Of a DNA stretch of 42,848 bases, positions 1-7,838 are shown piece by piece; the first letter of the stretch is position 1; the number at the start of each line of letters is the position of its first letter. A program made the translations under genes and the position numbers. This stretch comes from Pseudomonadota bacterium. Lineage in GTDB: Bacteria; Pseudomonadota; Gammaproteobacteria; Steroidobacterales; Steroidobacteraceae. The notes under the pieces were generated by a model. The model was not told the DNA's origin. It saw only the letters and a list, made by a program, of their open reading frames with translations, and did not search any database. Location: contig JANXQL010000006.1 of the NCBI GenBank assembly GCA_025356815.1, positions 1-42,848 on the forward strand, read 5' to 3'.

Positions 1-258
1 AACATGGGCAAGCGTGACGGGCGCTACCCAAAAGACATGGGCCCGTGACAGTAGCCGCCGCATTGTTAGAGCGAAGAACCCCCGGAATCGCTTTATCGAA
101 AAGGAGTAGTCCTTCCCCGAGGACTTTCCTAGGTCGAAAACACCGGTAGACTTCCGGTAGACCTCAGTGCCGAAAACACACTGCGTTTTCCCGCAGAAAA
201 CCGCATATCGAACTGGTAACCCATTGGCGTCCTGATGGAAACCAACGCACCCCTCCGC
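1..258. other. Gene-free AT-richer stretch with repeat doublet
   Basis: No convincing gene is visible here. The base composition is clearly lower in GC than in the rest of the window. It contains a doublet of the octamer CGGTAGAC (about 144-162) with neighbouring bases that reappear near 2153-2194. Short reading frames in this stretch have no recognisable domain and no good ribosome binding site. The likeliest origin is decayed sequence of the same island as the C69 peptidase. Confidence 0.5.
143..162 (+). repeat. CGGTAGAC doublet, copy 1
   Basis: CCGGTAGACTTCCGGTAGAC: two identical nonamers with an 11-bp period, close to one helical turn. Related doublets occur at 426-444 and 2174-2194, with a single copy at 460-468. 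The flanking bases GGACTTTC...GAA..CACCGGTAGA are shared with the copy at 2153-2182, so this is part of a longer diverged repeat rather than a chance octamer. Confidence 0.6.
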
Positions 259-378
259 CTACACCTTCTCCCCCACCTGTAACTCCGCGATTTTGAAGGG
301 CACTCCACACCCTCCTATCCCGCAGTACCCATTCGGATTCTTCGCCAGATATTGCTGGTGATAGTACGCCCGATAGCC
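259..378 (-). pseudogene. Broken 3' end of a second msrA
   Basis: Read on the minus strand this encodes an MsrA C-terminus with its own stop codon: [19 protein letters not shown], then VPFK, then ELQVGEKV. Over 259-363 it matches the 3' end of the intact msrA (2302-2406) at about 97 of 105 bases without gaps. Homology ends abruptly just upstream of the YYHQQY region. The catalytic GCFWG part is absent and no start codon is available, so this is a remnant. It still carries both recycling-cysteine positions of the intact gene. It and the intact msrA flank the C69 peptidase gene in the same orientation. Confidence 0.85.
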
Positions 379-425
379 GGAATTCCCACGGAATCCCCAC
401 ACTAACTTTCTAAGCAGGCGCCGCT

Positions 426-468
426 CGGTCGACTTTCGGTAGACGTCAATGTCGAATCACCGGTAGAC
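426..468 (+). repeat. CGGT(A/C)GAC doublet, copy 2, plus a single copy
   Basis: CGGTCGACTTTCGGTAGAC at 426-444 repeats the 11-bp-period doublet seen at 143-162. A further CCGGTAGAC lies at 460-468. All copies point the same way. The stretch between the msrA remnant and the peptidase stop codon (379-594) otherwise shows no gene that I can support. Confidence 0.5.
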
Positions 469-594
469 CAGGTCACCGACCAAAAAGCGCCCACTTCCGA
501 TCCTGGCCGCTCACCCAACAATCGGCCCGATCCCAAAAGGGGTCCGACGCAACAGCCTTGCCTGAACGCGGCGATCCGTTGAGCCACGGACTCC

Positions 595-2121
595 TCAATA
601 TCTAGATAGCGGTTTGACACAGCCAACTTCCTCGTCGCGGGCTTGAGGAGCGCTCATACGTGATTCTCGAGGCTCCCTGAATCCGAATAGCAGGCGATGG
701 CGGGCCTCGATGCTTCCAAGCAGTGCTTTGCCGAGCATGAGCGCATCCCGCGCTCGTTCGGTGCTGAATTCCGTAAGAACCGCACGCGCCATCTCCGGTT
801 CATGCGCGGCGAGCAGCTTACGGGCACGCGACTCCACCCTGGGCACTTCGGCAATGCTCTGATTCTCGAATGCAGCCAGCGCCTCGGTCACCTCGGGGAG
901 GAATTTCTCCGGCTTGTCGCAGGTGTAATACATCAGGCGCTTGAAAGTGACGTATGCGAAATCAGACGCCTCCTGAACCTGAAAATCGCGGGTCACCAGG
1001 CGCTCTGCCTCGCCCGAGCTCAGATAGCGATGCTTGCCGTACTCAGGCAGGACGGCCTGAGTACCAATCCAATAAGGTACGAACGGCGTGGTAACTGCAC
1101 CCGTGGCGGCGACCCAGAGAATGTTCAGGTCGGAGTGCGCAAGTCCCGACCGCAAATGAGCGACCTGCCCATATCCGCTTTGGTCGCCCGAAACCAGGGG
1201 ATCACGAACCGTATCCATGAATTCCCGAAGCGTCAGTTTGGCATTTGCGGTCTTCTGCCTGAGGCGCTCCTCTATGAGCGCGACAGTAGGTGAGCGCTCC
1301 TTGCCCCATTGATAGACCTTATTGACGTTGAATCGCTGTCCTGAAGCAGGGTCGAACCAGCCCTGGCTGACCGCGAACGAAATGAAATTGGCGGAACCGC
1401 GGAACTGATCGGGGTGCTTCTTGAAATCAAGCGGAACATCGAGAATGTATCCCGGGTACGACATGCGAATGTCGTTCGGACCGAGCCGTTCAGCAATCCA
1501 GAGCCCTTTTCCACCGGCGAAATCGATCAGCACCCAGCCTTCATGGGCGTCGGCGAACAGATGCGAGTTTCCGCCATAGGTTGCATAACCGTGCTTCTCG
1601 ATCAGGTCGCCGACGATTTCGACGGCCTCACGAGCTGAATGGGCGCGCTCCATCACGATACGGGAGAGGTCACTGTAGTTGAGCCCGTGTTGCGGATTAG
1701 GAGTCAGCTTTTGCAACTCTGGGCGCGAAGGGGACCAGACGTCGCGCGCCGCCACGCCGTACTCGTTCAGACCGCCATTGGTCAACGGAGGGGGGAAACC
1801 TTTCCACTCCGAATAATTCATCGTGATATAGCGCGCCGTTTCCGCCGCCTGCGGGATCTCAATGAGCTCTCCGGGGAAATTTGCGCGACCGTCCACACCC
1901 ACCGTGATCTTTGAGTCGGCAGGCCAATTGCGGTGCGGCACGATTTCAAGCCAGTGACTGGAGGGCTCGTCACCAGTTCCGCCGAGCATGGTGCTGCCAT
2001 CTTCCGTGAGGTTGCTACCAACAAAGATGGCGTAGCTGGCGAAAGCGGGAGTCGCCGTCAATCCGACCAAACAAAATGCGAGCATGATGCTTTGGATTAC
2101 ACGTGCCATTTTCACGACCAT
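595..2121 (-). CDS. Exported C69-family peptidase with Ser at the nucleophile position
   Basis: A 508-residue protein of the peptidase C69 (PepD-like dipeptidase, Ntn-hydrolase fold) type. It begins with a signal peptide (MVVKMARVIQ..., hydrophobic core, cleavage after TPAFA). The mature protein then starts SYAIFVGSNLTEDGSTM. This aligns with the C69 N-terminal pattern C-x-x-I-x-V-G-x-x-x-T-x-D-G-S, but the first residue is Ser instead of the usual catalytic Cys. The rest keeps family features: NGGLNEYGVA, GGNSHLFADAHEGWVL and SGDQSGYGQVAHL. Family members cleave dipeptides or act on amide bonds; the substrate here is unknown and the site is predicted to be periplasmic. Possible starts are ATG 2121, ATG 2109 and TTG 2130; a GGAG lies between them, so the exact start is uncertain. 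GC is near 55 percent, against 70 percent or more in neighbours, suggesting transfer. Confidence 0.8.
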   Translation of the reverse strand: MVVKMARVIQSIMLAFCLVGLTATPAFASYAIFVGSNLTEDGSTMLGGTGDEPSSHWLEIVPHRNWPADSKITVGVDGRANFPGELIEIPQAAETARYITMNYSEWKGFPPPLTNGGLNEYGVAARDVWSPSRPELQKLTPNPQHGLNYSDLSRIVMERAHSAREAVEIVGDLIEKHGYATYGGNSHLFADAHEGWVLIDFAGGKGLWIAERLGPNDIRMSYPGYILDVPLDFKKHPDQFRGSANFISFAVSQGWFDPASGQRFNVNKVYQWGKERSPTVALIEERLRQKTANAKLTLREFMDTVRDPLVSGDQSGYGQVAHLRSGLAHSDLNILWVAATGAVTTPFVPYWIGTQAVLPEYGKHRYLSSGEAERLVTRDFQVQEASDFAYVTFKRLMYYTCDKPEKFLPEVTEALAAFENQSIAEVPRVESRARKLLAAHEPEMARAVLTEFSTERARDALMLGKALLGSIEARHRLLFGFREPRESRMSAPQARDEEVGCVKPLSRY

Positions 2122-2152
2122 TCTCCGCAATCAGGTTGAGTATCTTCGCCGC

Positions 2153-2194
2153 GGACTTTCTTTAACCCGAACCACCGGTAGAGTTCCGGTCGAC
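2153..2194 (+). repeat. CGGTAGAC-type doublet, copy 3, with shared flank
   Basis: GGACTTTC followed 14-20 bases later by CACCGGTAGAGTTCCGGTCGAC reproduces the order seen at 121-162. The doublet period is 12 bp here. It lies just upstream of the peptidase gene and just downstream of the intact msrA, so both sides of the peptidase carry the same repeat-plus-msrA-end arrangement. Confidence 0.55.
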
Positions 2195-2301
2195 TTTCGC
2201 GGAAAGAACCGCCTGTATTTCGCCACAGAACGACGCCGGATCTCGGTCTGGTTTGCCGCTAACCGTCGGATTTCCTGCCGGAACCCTCGGTGAAGCTTCG
2301 A

Positions 2302-2967
2302 CTACGCCTTCTCCCCCACCTGTAACTCCGTAGATTTGAAGGGCACCCCACACCCTCCTATCCCGCAGTATCCGTTCGGATTCTTCGCCAGATATTGCTG
2401 GTGATATTCCTCGGCGTAGTAGAACTCCGGCGCCATCCGGATCTCTGTGGTGATCGCACCATGCCCCGCGGCACGCAAGGCCACGCCATAGCTCTCCGCC
2501 GACTCGCGCGCTAGGCGCAGTTGCTGCTCCGAGGAGCAGTAAATCGCCGAGCGATACTGGCTGCCGACATCGTTGCCCTGGCGCATCCCTTGGGTCGGGT
2601 CGTGCGATTCCCAGAACACTCGCAGCAGCGCCTCGAACGGGATCTGCGCGGGATCGAACGCCACCAGCACGACCTCGCTATGCGCCGTGCGCCCAGTGCA
2701 CACTTCCTCGTAGGTCGCATTCGGTGTGTAGCCTCCCGCGTAGCCGACCGCCGTCGAGTACACGCCGGGAGTCTGCCAGAATCGACGCTCCGCCCCCCAG
2801 AAGCAGCCGAGGCCGAGCATCACCACCTGCAGCGAGCCCTCGAATGGCGGCAGGATCCGGTTGCCGTTGACGAAGTGCCGCGGCGGAACCCGCATCGCTG
2901 CGCTGCGGCCCGCTAGGGCCTCCTCGCGTGTCGGCAGCGTGGTCTTGCGGCTTTGGAAAAGACTCAT
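2302..2967 (-). CDS. msrA: Peptide-methionine (S)-S-oxide reductase MsrA
   Basis: A 221-residue MsrA that reduces the S epimer of methionine sulfoxide in proteins and free methionine, with thioredoxin as reductant. The catalytic motif GCFWG is at residues 54-58 (Cys55). The family signature runs on through [18 protein letters not shown] and [21 protein letters not shown]. Two recycling cysteines are at 201 and 206 in [10 protein letters not shown], as in E. coli MsrA. Its length and its N-terminal extension before the core also match the E. coli type. GGAG lies 6 bases before the ATG. No signal peptide is seen, so it is cytoplasmic. It is divergent from the VOC gene and convergent with nothing. 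A partial second copy of its 3' end lies at 259-378. Confidence 0.97.
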   Translation of the reverse strand: MSLFQSRKTTLPTREEALAGRSAAMRVPPRHFVNGNRILPPFEGSLQVVMLGLGCFWGAERRFWQTPGVYSTAVGYAGGYTPNATYEEVCTGRTAHSEVVLVAFDPAQIPFEALLRVFWESHDPTQGMRQGNDVGSQYRSAIYCSSEQQLRLARESAESYGVALRAAGHGAITTEIRMAPEFYYAEEYHQQYLAKNPNGYCGIGGCGVPFKSTELQVGEKA

Positions 2968-3067
2968 GGCAATCTCCGTGGCGAATGGGGGATTCTAGCG
3001 CCGACCGGGCGAGCCTGTGGCGCTCCCCGGGTGGGTTATCGTGCGACCGTTCCGGGGAATTTCAACG

Positions 3068-4036
3068 ATGATTTCGGGCATCGAGTGCGTGACGCTGGGG
3101 GTGACCGATCTGGCCGCGGCGCTGCGGCTGTACCGGGACGTATGCGGCTTTCGCGTCGAATCCGACACGCGGGCCGCGGTCAGCCTGCTGTCGGTCTGGG
3201 GACTGGCGCCGTACGCGGATGTGCGGCTGGTAGAGCTGTCCTGCGACGGCTACGCCTTCGGCCGCCTGCGCCTCGCCAGCTTCCGGGACACGCCGTCGAG
3301 TGTGACCCGGCGTGACCACGGACCCGGCGCGCCCGACCGGCCGACCGACGCCGGCCCCAAGGCCCTGGACCTGTACGTCGCGCCGCCGCTGGCACGCACG
3401 GTCGACATCCTGGGCGGCGCCGGTTGCGCGCTGCGGGCAGGTCCGGTGCGCTTTCTTGTCCGGGACAGCGACTCCGAGGAGGCCATGCTGACGGGCCCCG
3501 GTGACGTCCCGCTGCTGCTGATGGTCGGTCACCGGCACCCGGCCCGTGCCCAGCGCTCGATCCCGGCGGCAGGCCGGACGAGCGAGATCGCGACCGTCTC
3601 GGTGGTCGTGGCGGACCTAGCTGCGACCCGGCGGTTCTACGTCGACGGCCTCGGGCTTCGCGGCGTCGACATCGACGACGAACTGCAGGGTGAGGAGCGG
3701 GAACGGGTCTGCCGGCTGTTCGGCGTGCCCGACGACACGCGCGTGTCACTGGTACTGTTTCGCGACCCTGCCCAACCGAGCGGCAAGGTGCTCGGCGTGC
3801 ACTTTCACGAGCGCACCACGACCGCACTGACCAACGCAATGCGGCCGGGCAACGTCGGGATCAACCTGTTCAGCACGCGCTGCGCCCACCTTGAGGCGCT
3901 GCGCGACCGGCTGCAGGCCAACGGCATCGCGGGCCACCTGCCGATCGCGCACGTCGCACTCGGCGACGGCATGCCGGCGCGGGTCATGCTAGCCCGCGGC
4001 CCGAACGGCGAGCTGTTCGAGTTCATCGAGCGCTAA
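3068..4036 (+). CDS. Two-domain VOC (glyoxalase/bleomycin-resistance fold) protein
   Basis: A 322-residue protein with two vicinal-oxygen-chelate modules. The first begins ISGIECVTLGVTDLAAALRLYRDVCGFRV. The second begins near residue 175 with EIATVSVVVADLAATRRFYVDGLGLR and ends in GPNGELFEFIE, a common VOC C-terminus carrying a metal-ligand Glu. Family members include glyoxalases, extradiol dioxygenases and antibiotic-binding proteins, so the substrate cannot be given. The start at ATG 3068 is preferred over an upstream ATG because GGGGA precedes it by about 9 bases and the fold begins directly after it. It is divergent from msrA with about 100 bp between. Confidence 0.85.
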   Translation: MISGIECVTLGVTDLAAALRLYRDVCGFRVESDTRAAVSLLSVWGLAPYADVRLVELSCDGYAFGRLRLASFRDTPSSVTRRDHGPGAPDRPTDAGPKALDLYVAPPLARTVDILGGAGCALRAGPVRFLVRDSDSEEAMLTGPGDVPLLLMVGHRHPARAQRSIPAAGRTSEIATVSVVVADLAATRRFYVDGLGLRGVDIDDELQGEERERVCRLFGVPDDTRVSLVLFRDPAQPSGKVLGVHFHERTTTALTNAMRPGNVGINLFSTRCAHLEALRDRLQANGIAGHLPIAHVALGDGMPARVMLARGPNGELFEFIER

Positions 4037-4040
4037 GACC

Positions 4041-4055
4041 GCCGGATCATCCGGC
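4041..4055. terminator. Short hairpin between convergent genes
   Basis: GCCGGA-TCA-TCCGGC forms a perfect 6-bp stem with a 3-base loop between the stop codons of the VOC gene and the EexN-type gene. No T-tract follows on either strand, so it is only a candidate bidirectional terminator. Confidence 0.3.
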
Positions 4056-4064
4056 TCCGATCGA

Positions 4065-4442
4065 TCAGGGCTTGGGCGGCGTCGGGGCGGGGTCCACCGT
4101 GACGGGTGAGGTATACGGATCGAAGCCGGCCTTGGCCGGTTCCTGCGCCGCCCGCTTGCGGTCCTCCTGCTCGCGCAGCTGCGCGCGGCGCCGTTCGAAC
4201 TCCTGCTGCGCCGTCGCCGCTTGGGCCGAGTCCTTCTGCGACCCCTTTCGATCGATCGCGATACGGGCGTTGGCGCACTCGGGGTCGGTGGCTGCCTTGG
4301 CGGGCATCGCCGCACAACGGTCGATGACCGACTGCAGTTCAACCGGATCCTCGAGCAGGTCCGCGACCGAGCGGACCGGCGCCTTGTGCGGCGCGCAGGC
4401 GACCAGCCCGATCGACAGAAACACTATCGTTGGCAGTCTCAT
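4065..4442 (-). CDS. EexN-family lipoprotein
   Basis: A 125-residue lipoprotein. The N-terminus MRLPTIVFLSIGLVAC has a short charged region, a hydrophobic core and a lipobox with the lipidated Cys near residue 16. The segment SVADLLEDPVELQSVIDRC...DPECANARIA matches the EexN pattern (xxxLxxxPxEL....C......CxNAxxA). EexN proteins are named after entry-exclusion lipoproteins of conjugative plasmids, but chromosomal copies without conjugation genes are common, and no transfer genes are seen here. The second half is Q/E/R-rich, probably helical, and ends in a Pro-rich tail. ATG 4442 is chosen because AGGAA lies about 6 bases upstream; an in-frame GTG at 4448 would leave no room for a binding site. 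Confidence 0.75.
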   Translation of the reverse strand: MRLPTIVFLSIGLVACAPHKAPVRSVADLLEDPVELQSVIDRCAAMPAKAATDPECANARIAIDRKGSQKDSAQAATAQQEFERRRAQLREQEDRKRAAQEPAKAGFDPYTSPVTVDPAPTPPKP

Positions 4443-4657
4443 AGTCACTTCCTGTGTAGCGCTGTATTCGACGGATTCCCGCCCCGCGCGTTCCCCAAGC
4501 TAACGCGCTGGCGGGCAGGCCGGTGTGTGACGCCCGTCACGTTTCCGCCATTTGCCCCGCCGGTTGCCTCAGGGCGGCGAGGACCGCCATCGCGGCCTAT
4601 ACGCTTCCCAGCGCCGGCGCGATCCGCTAACGTCTGCGCAGCCTTTGGAGTCCCCCG

Positions 4658-4924
4658 ATGAGCATCGCGAACGAACAGAACCTGCACCGCGGCCCGGCTC
4701 CCACGATCTGCCCCTTCGGCATTCGCGTCCAGCTGCGCCGGGGCGATCCGCTCAGCCTGCTGCTGGGCAACGACTGGCAGAAACTGCACTGGTACGCGAC
4801 GGCCGAGGAGCGAGACGCGGCGCTGGCCGACATGAGCCGGCGTCACGAGTACTCCCGCATCGGCGACGAACCCGCCGTGGCGTTCCAGAAGGTCGAGCGC
4901 CTCGCCGAGAGCCGCGGGCGCTAG
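4658..4924 (+). CDS. Small conserved protein of unknown function
   Basis: An 88-residue protein. TTTGGAG lies 7 bases before the ATG, a good ribosome binding site. The sequence has HRGPAPTICPFGIRVQL, NDWQKLHWYATAEERDAAL and MSRRHEYSRIGDEPAVAFQKVERL. It looks like a folded, soluble, cytoplasmic protein without membrane segments. I do not recognise a characterised family, though the composition and codon use are those of a real gene. Its stop codon overlaps tail to tail with that of the patatin gene by the palindrome CTAG. The 215 bp between it and the divergent EexN gene shows no further gene. Confidence 0.75.
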   Translation: MSIANEQNLHRGPAPTICPFGIRVQLRRGDPLSLLLGNDWQKLHWYATAEERDAALADMSRRHEYSRIGDEPAVAFQKVERLAESRGR

Positions 4925-7151
4925 AACGTCCGTCCCAGCGACAGGTAGTACGACGTGCTGCCGAGCTGGTCGTAACCGACCCCCACGTAGACCGGACCGA
5001 GCGGCGTGTCCAGACCGACGAACGCCGCACCGTCCTTGCGCGCGCTGGCCAGGCTCGCGTCGCTGCGTCGCTGCGTCGCTGCCAGACGTTGCCTGCCTCG
5101 GCCGACACGCCGAGGTAGGTCGGCACATCGAACAGCCCCTCGCCGCTGCGTCCGAGCCGACGCAGGTACACAAGCCGGGCCACGCCAAAATGCGGCCCTG
5201 ACAGCGATGCGGCCGGCACTCCCGACAGGTTGAGGAAGCCGCCGAGCGGGAAATAGCGCTGCACGCCCGAGGTCGTCGTCAGCGCGCTGCCACCGCTGGC
5301 GCGGAACACAAGCGTGTGCCGGCCCCGGGAGCGTGCGACCAGCCGGTCGAACTGTGCGCGGTCGGCGTTCTGATCGGCGCCGAGGCCAACCCGCTGTCCC
5401 TCCCACTGCAGCACGAACAACTCGCCGTGACGCGGAAAGTTCACGCTGTCCAGCCGGTCGACGCTCAGCCGGGCGTACAGCCCGCCCTGATGGAACTGGG
5501 TCGAGTCGGGCTGCTCGACCGTCGGCAGGCCGACGCGCAGGAGCGTACTGCCGTTAAGCCGCTGCACGCCGAGTCGCGCCTCGCCCCAACTGCCGAGCTC
5601 GCGCCCGACATCAAAGCCGAAGTCCGGTTCGCGCACGCGGTACTCCGCCACCAGCCGGTCGGCATCGCGAACCTGCACGCTGTGCGAGCCGAAGCTGAAG
5701 CGCGGCGCCACGAACCAGGGGGAGGCGTAACCCAGCGGCTGGTGGAACTCGGCGCCAAACTGCGGCCGCTCGCCGACCTTCAGGTCGACGTTCCACTCCG
5801 CCAGGTACGGGTTCACCTCGGTGACGACGAAGCGCACGCCCGCGGTGTAGCTGGCACTGCCCTGAAAATCGTCCTGAAGGTCGAGGCCGAGGCGCAGGTA
5901 GTTCGGCCCCCAGCTCTTGCGCCGAGCGCTCACCACGAGCCCATGGCGCTCGCCGTCCGCGACCAGGTCGTAGTCCAGCGACTCGATCGCAGGCGGGATC
6001 GTCGCGGCGTCCGCCACCCTGCCCACGATCGGTGCAAGCGCCCCCTCGATGAACTTGTGATAGCTGCCCGACTCGGGGGCGACACGGATGAAGTCGATCG
6101 TCGGCCGCGTGGCGCGCGACGGCCGCCGCTCGAGGGTGCGCGCGTACTCCGCCGGCGGCGCGGAAAACGCCGCCAGCGCCGCCCCACGGTCGCGGGCCGC
6201 CTGCTCGCCCTGCGCGATCGCCTCGCGCACGCGCCCGAAATCGACCGAGGACAGCGCGCCCAGGGCCGGCACGATCGTGATGTCGCGCGCCATCAGCAAC
6301 CGTCGACTCTGCTCGGCCGCGCGGTTGATCAGGATCGAGATCATCTGGTTGGAGACCGACAGCGCCGAGTCCAGCTCGTTCGCCGGTCGCAGCGGCGCAC
6401 TGACGTCGACGACAATCACGACGTCGACGCCCATCTCGCGCACCAGCGAGATGGGCAGATTGTCGGCGAGCCCGCCGTCAACCAGCTGGCGACCGCCGAT
6501 CTCCACCGGCGCGAACACGCCGGGGGTGGCCATGCTCGCGCGGACGGCGGTTGCGAGTGATCCTGCGCGCAGTACCACCGACTCGCCCGTCGACAGGTCG
6601 GTCGCGACCGCGCGAAACGGGATCGGCAACCGGTCGAAGTCGTCGATGCCCGCGACCGGCAGCATCGCTGCGCGCAGCATCTGGCTGAGCTTCTGGCCCT
6701 GGATCAGGCCGCGCGGCAGGCGCAGCTCGCGGGCCCGCAGTCCGAGTGGGGCGTGGACCAGGAACTCACGGTCATCCTGCTTGCGGCGGAAGTTGAGTGC
6801 CGTGCGCGCCGGGCGGTCGCGGAATGCGCCCTGCCGGTCAATCGAGGCGATCACCGCCTCGACCTCCTCCGCCAACAGGCCACTGGCGTAGAGGCTGCCG
6901 ACCACCGCGCCCATGCTGGTGCCGGCGATGGCGTCGATGGGGACGCCCAGCTGCTCGAGCACTTTCAGCACGCCGATGTGAACGGCACCGCGCGCACCGC
7001 CGCCCGACAGCACCAGCCCGATGCGAGGGCGCCCCGGAGCAGCCGCGACGGAGGGAGGGGCGGAGTCGGCGACGGCCGGCGACGGGGCAGCCTGCGTCCA
7101 CAGCCAGAGGAGGAGGCACAATCCGCGGCAGACGCGACCAGTACGACTCAC
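4921..7151 (-). CDS. Patatin-like phospholipase with POTRA and beta-barrel (type Vd-like), frameshifted
   Basis: An exported patatin-family lipase fused to an outer-membrane barrel, like PlpD type Vd autotransporters. A GTG start at 7151 is followed by a signal peptide. The patatin domain follows: oxyanion hole GGGARG, nucleophile GTSMG and catalytic Asp in VDGGLADNLP. A POTRA-like region (SATRPTIDFIRV...) and a barrel resembling BamA/ShlB come next. The reading frame breaks near 5058-5081 inside three copies of CGTCGCTG. As read, translation would run on to 4752 with an unrelated Arg-rich tail. Removing one octamer joins AGNVWQRRSD to ASLASARKD... and restores the expected barrel end DTPLGPVYVGVGYDQ...LGRTF, ending in Phe at 4921, for about 740 residues. 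The span given is that of the restored gene. A sequencing error cannot be excluded. Confidence 0.85.
5058..5081 (-). repeat. Triple octamer CGTCGCTG inside the patatin barrel gene
   Basis: Three perfect tandem copies of CGTCGCTG lie exactly where the patatin-barrel reading frame is lost. Eight is not a multiple of three, so each gain or loss of a copy changes the frame. The two-copy state gives the in-frame C-terminal beta-strands; the present three-copy state does not. Confidence 0.85.
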
Positions 7152-7208
7152 GGCGAACCAATCGTAGCAGAGCGCCTGGCGCGGCCCATCCGCGCGGCAG
7201 CAGGCCGT

Positions 7209-7748
7209 TTACACCAGCGCGAGCGACCCCGCCGCGAGCGCGCCGCCGAGCAATCCGCCGGCCAGCACGTCGGTGGGATAGTGCAGGCCGAGGATCACGC
7301 GCGAGGCTGCGACCAGCGCCGCGAACGGGACCAGCACCCAGCCGAGCACCGGGAAGTGCACGCTCGCCAGGATCGTGAAGCTCACCGCGTGCAGGGTGTG
7401 GCCGGAAGGAAAGCTGTAGCGGTCCAGCGGCACGCTACCGGCGTGGATACCGGCGAAGGTGACGAAGGGCCGTTCGCGCACGAGCCGGTGCTTGAGCAGC
7501 TTGTAGATCGCAACGCCCAGAGCGCCGGTGCCAGCCATCGCGATCGCAGGCAACAGCGCCCGCTCGCCGAAGCAGACCGGCAGCAGCAGCAGCAGCAGGT
7601 ACCAGAAGACACCGTCGCCAAGCCGACTGATGACGCGGAAGAAGTCCCTCACGGCGGCCCGCTGGCAGCTTCGATTGAGGCGCAGACACAGGCCTTCCTC
7701 GACGGCATCGACCCGTTGAAACAGGCGTGCGCTGCGGGTTGCCAGCAT
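7209..7748 (-). CDS. PAP2-family membrane phosphatase
   Basis: A 179-residue integral membrane phosphatase of the PAP2 (phosphatidic acid phosphatase type 2) superfamily. The three catalytic motifs are K86-x6-RP (KHRLVRERP), PSGHT (residues 114-118) and SR-x5-HYPTDV (residues 149-161), with the two catalytic His in motifs 2 and 3. Several hydrophobic segments are visible, e.g. VFWYLLLLLLPVCF. Substrates in the family include phosphatidic acid, phosphatidylglycerol phosphate and undecaprenyl diphosphate; the sequence does not decide among them. GGAG lies 9 bases before the ATG. It sits between the patatin lipase and the copper ATPase on the same strand, with about 57 and 90 bp gaps. Confidence 0.9.
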   Translation of the reverse strand: MLATRSARLFQRVDAVEEGLCLRLNRSCQRAAVRDFFRVISRLGDGVFWYLLLLLLPVCFGERALLPAIAMAGTGALGVAIYKLLKHRLVRERPFVTFAGIHAGSVPLDRYSFPSGHTLHAVSFTILASVHFPVLGWVLVPFAALVAASRVILGLHYPTDVLAGGLLGGALAAGSLALV

Positions 7749-7838
7749 GGCGGCGGCTCCAACCGGATCTTAAGAATGTCCGGTATGCTCCTGAATATGA
7801 ACGCCGATTGCTGCCGAAGCGTGACGCGCGTGTGACGT

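Noticed and set aside
402-626. Short minus-strand frame beginning MAVSNRYLDIEESVAQRIAAF
   Set aside because: It overlaps the peptidase 3' end, reads through the repeat doublet and ends without a domain. There is too little to call a gene or transposase piece.
3180-3839. Minus-strand frame opposite the VOC gene
   Set aside because: Almost entirely Arg, Pro, Ser and Gly, with no domain. It is a shadow frame.
4752-4920. Extension of the patatin gene to the stop at 4752
   Set aside because: This tail is the out-of-frame product after the octamer repeat. It is Arg/Ser-rich and antisense to the 88-residue gene, whereas the alternative frame gives a proper barrel end.
5316-6560. Plus-strand 414-codon frame opposite the patatin gene
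   Set aside because: No recognisable domain and shadow-like composition, while the minus strand encodes clear patatin motifs.
7759-7784. Weak stem (ACCGGA...TCCGGT) after copA
   Set aside because: Only 6 bp with an 11-base loop and no T-run, so it is not strong enough to call a terminator.
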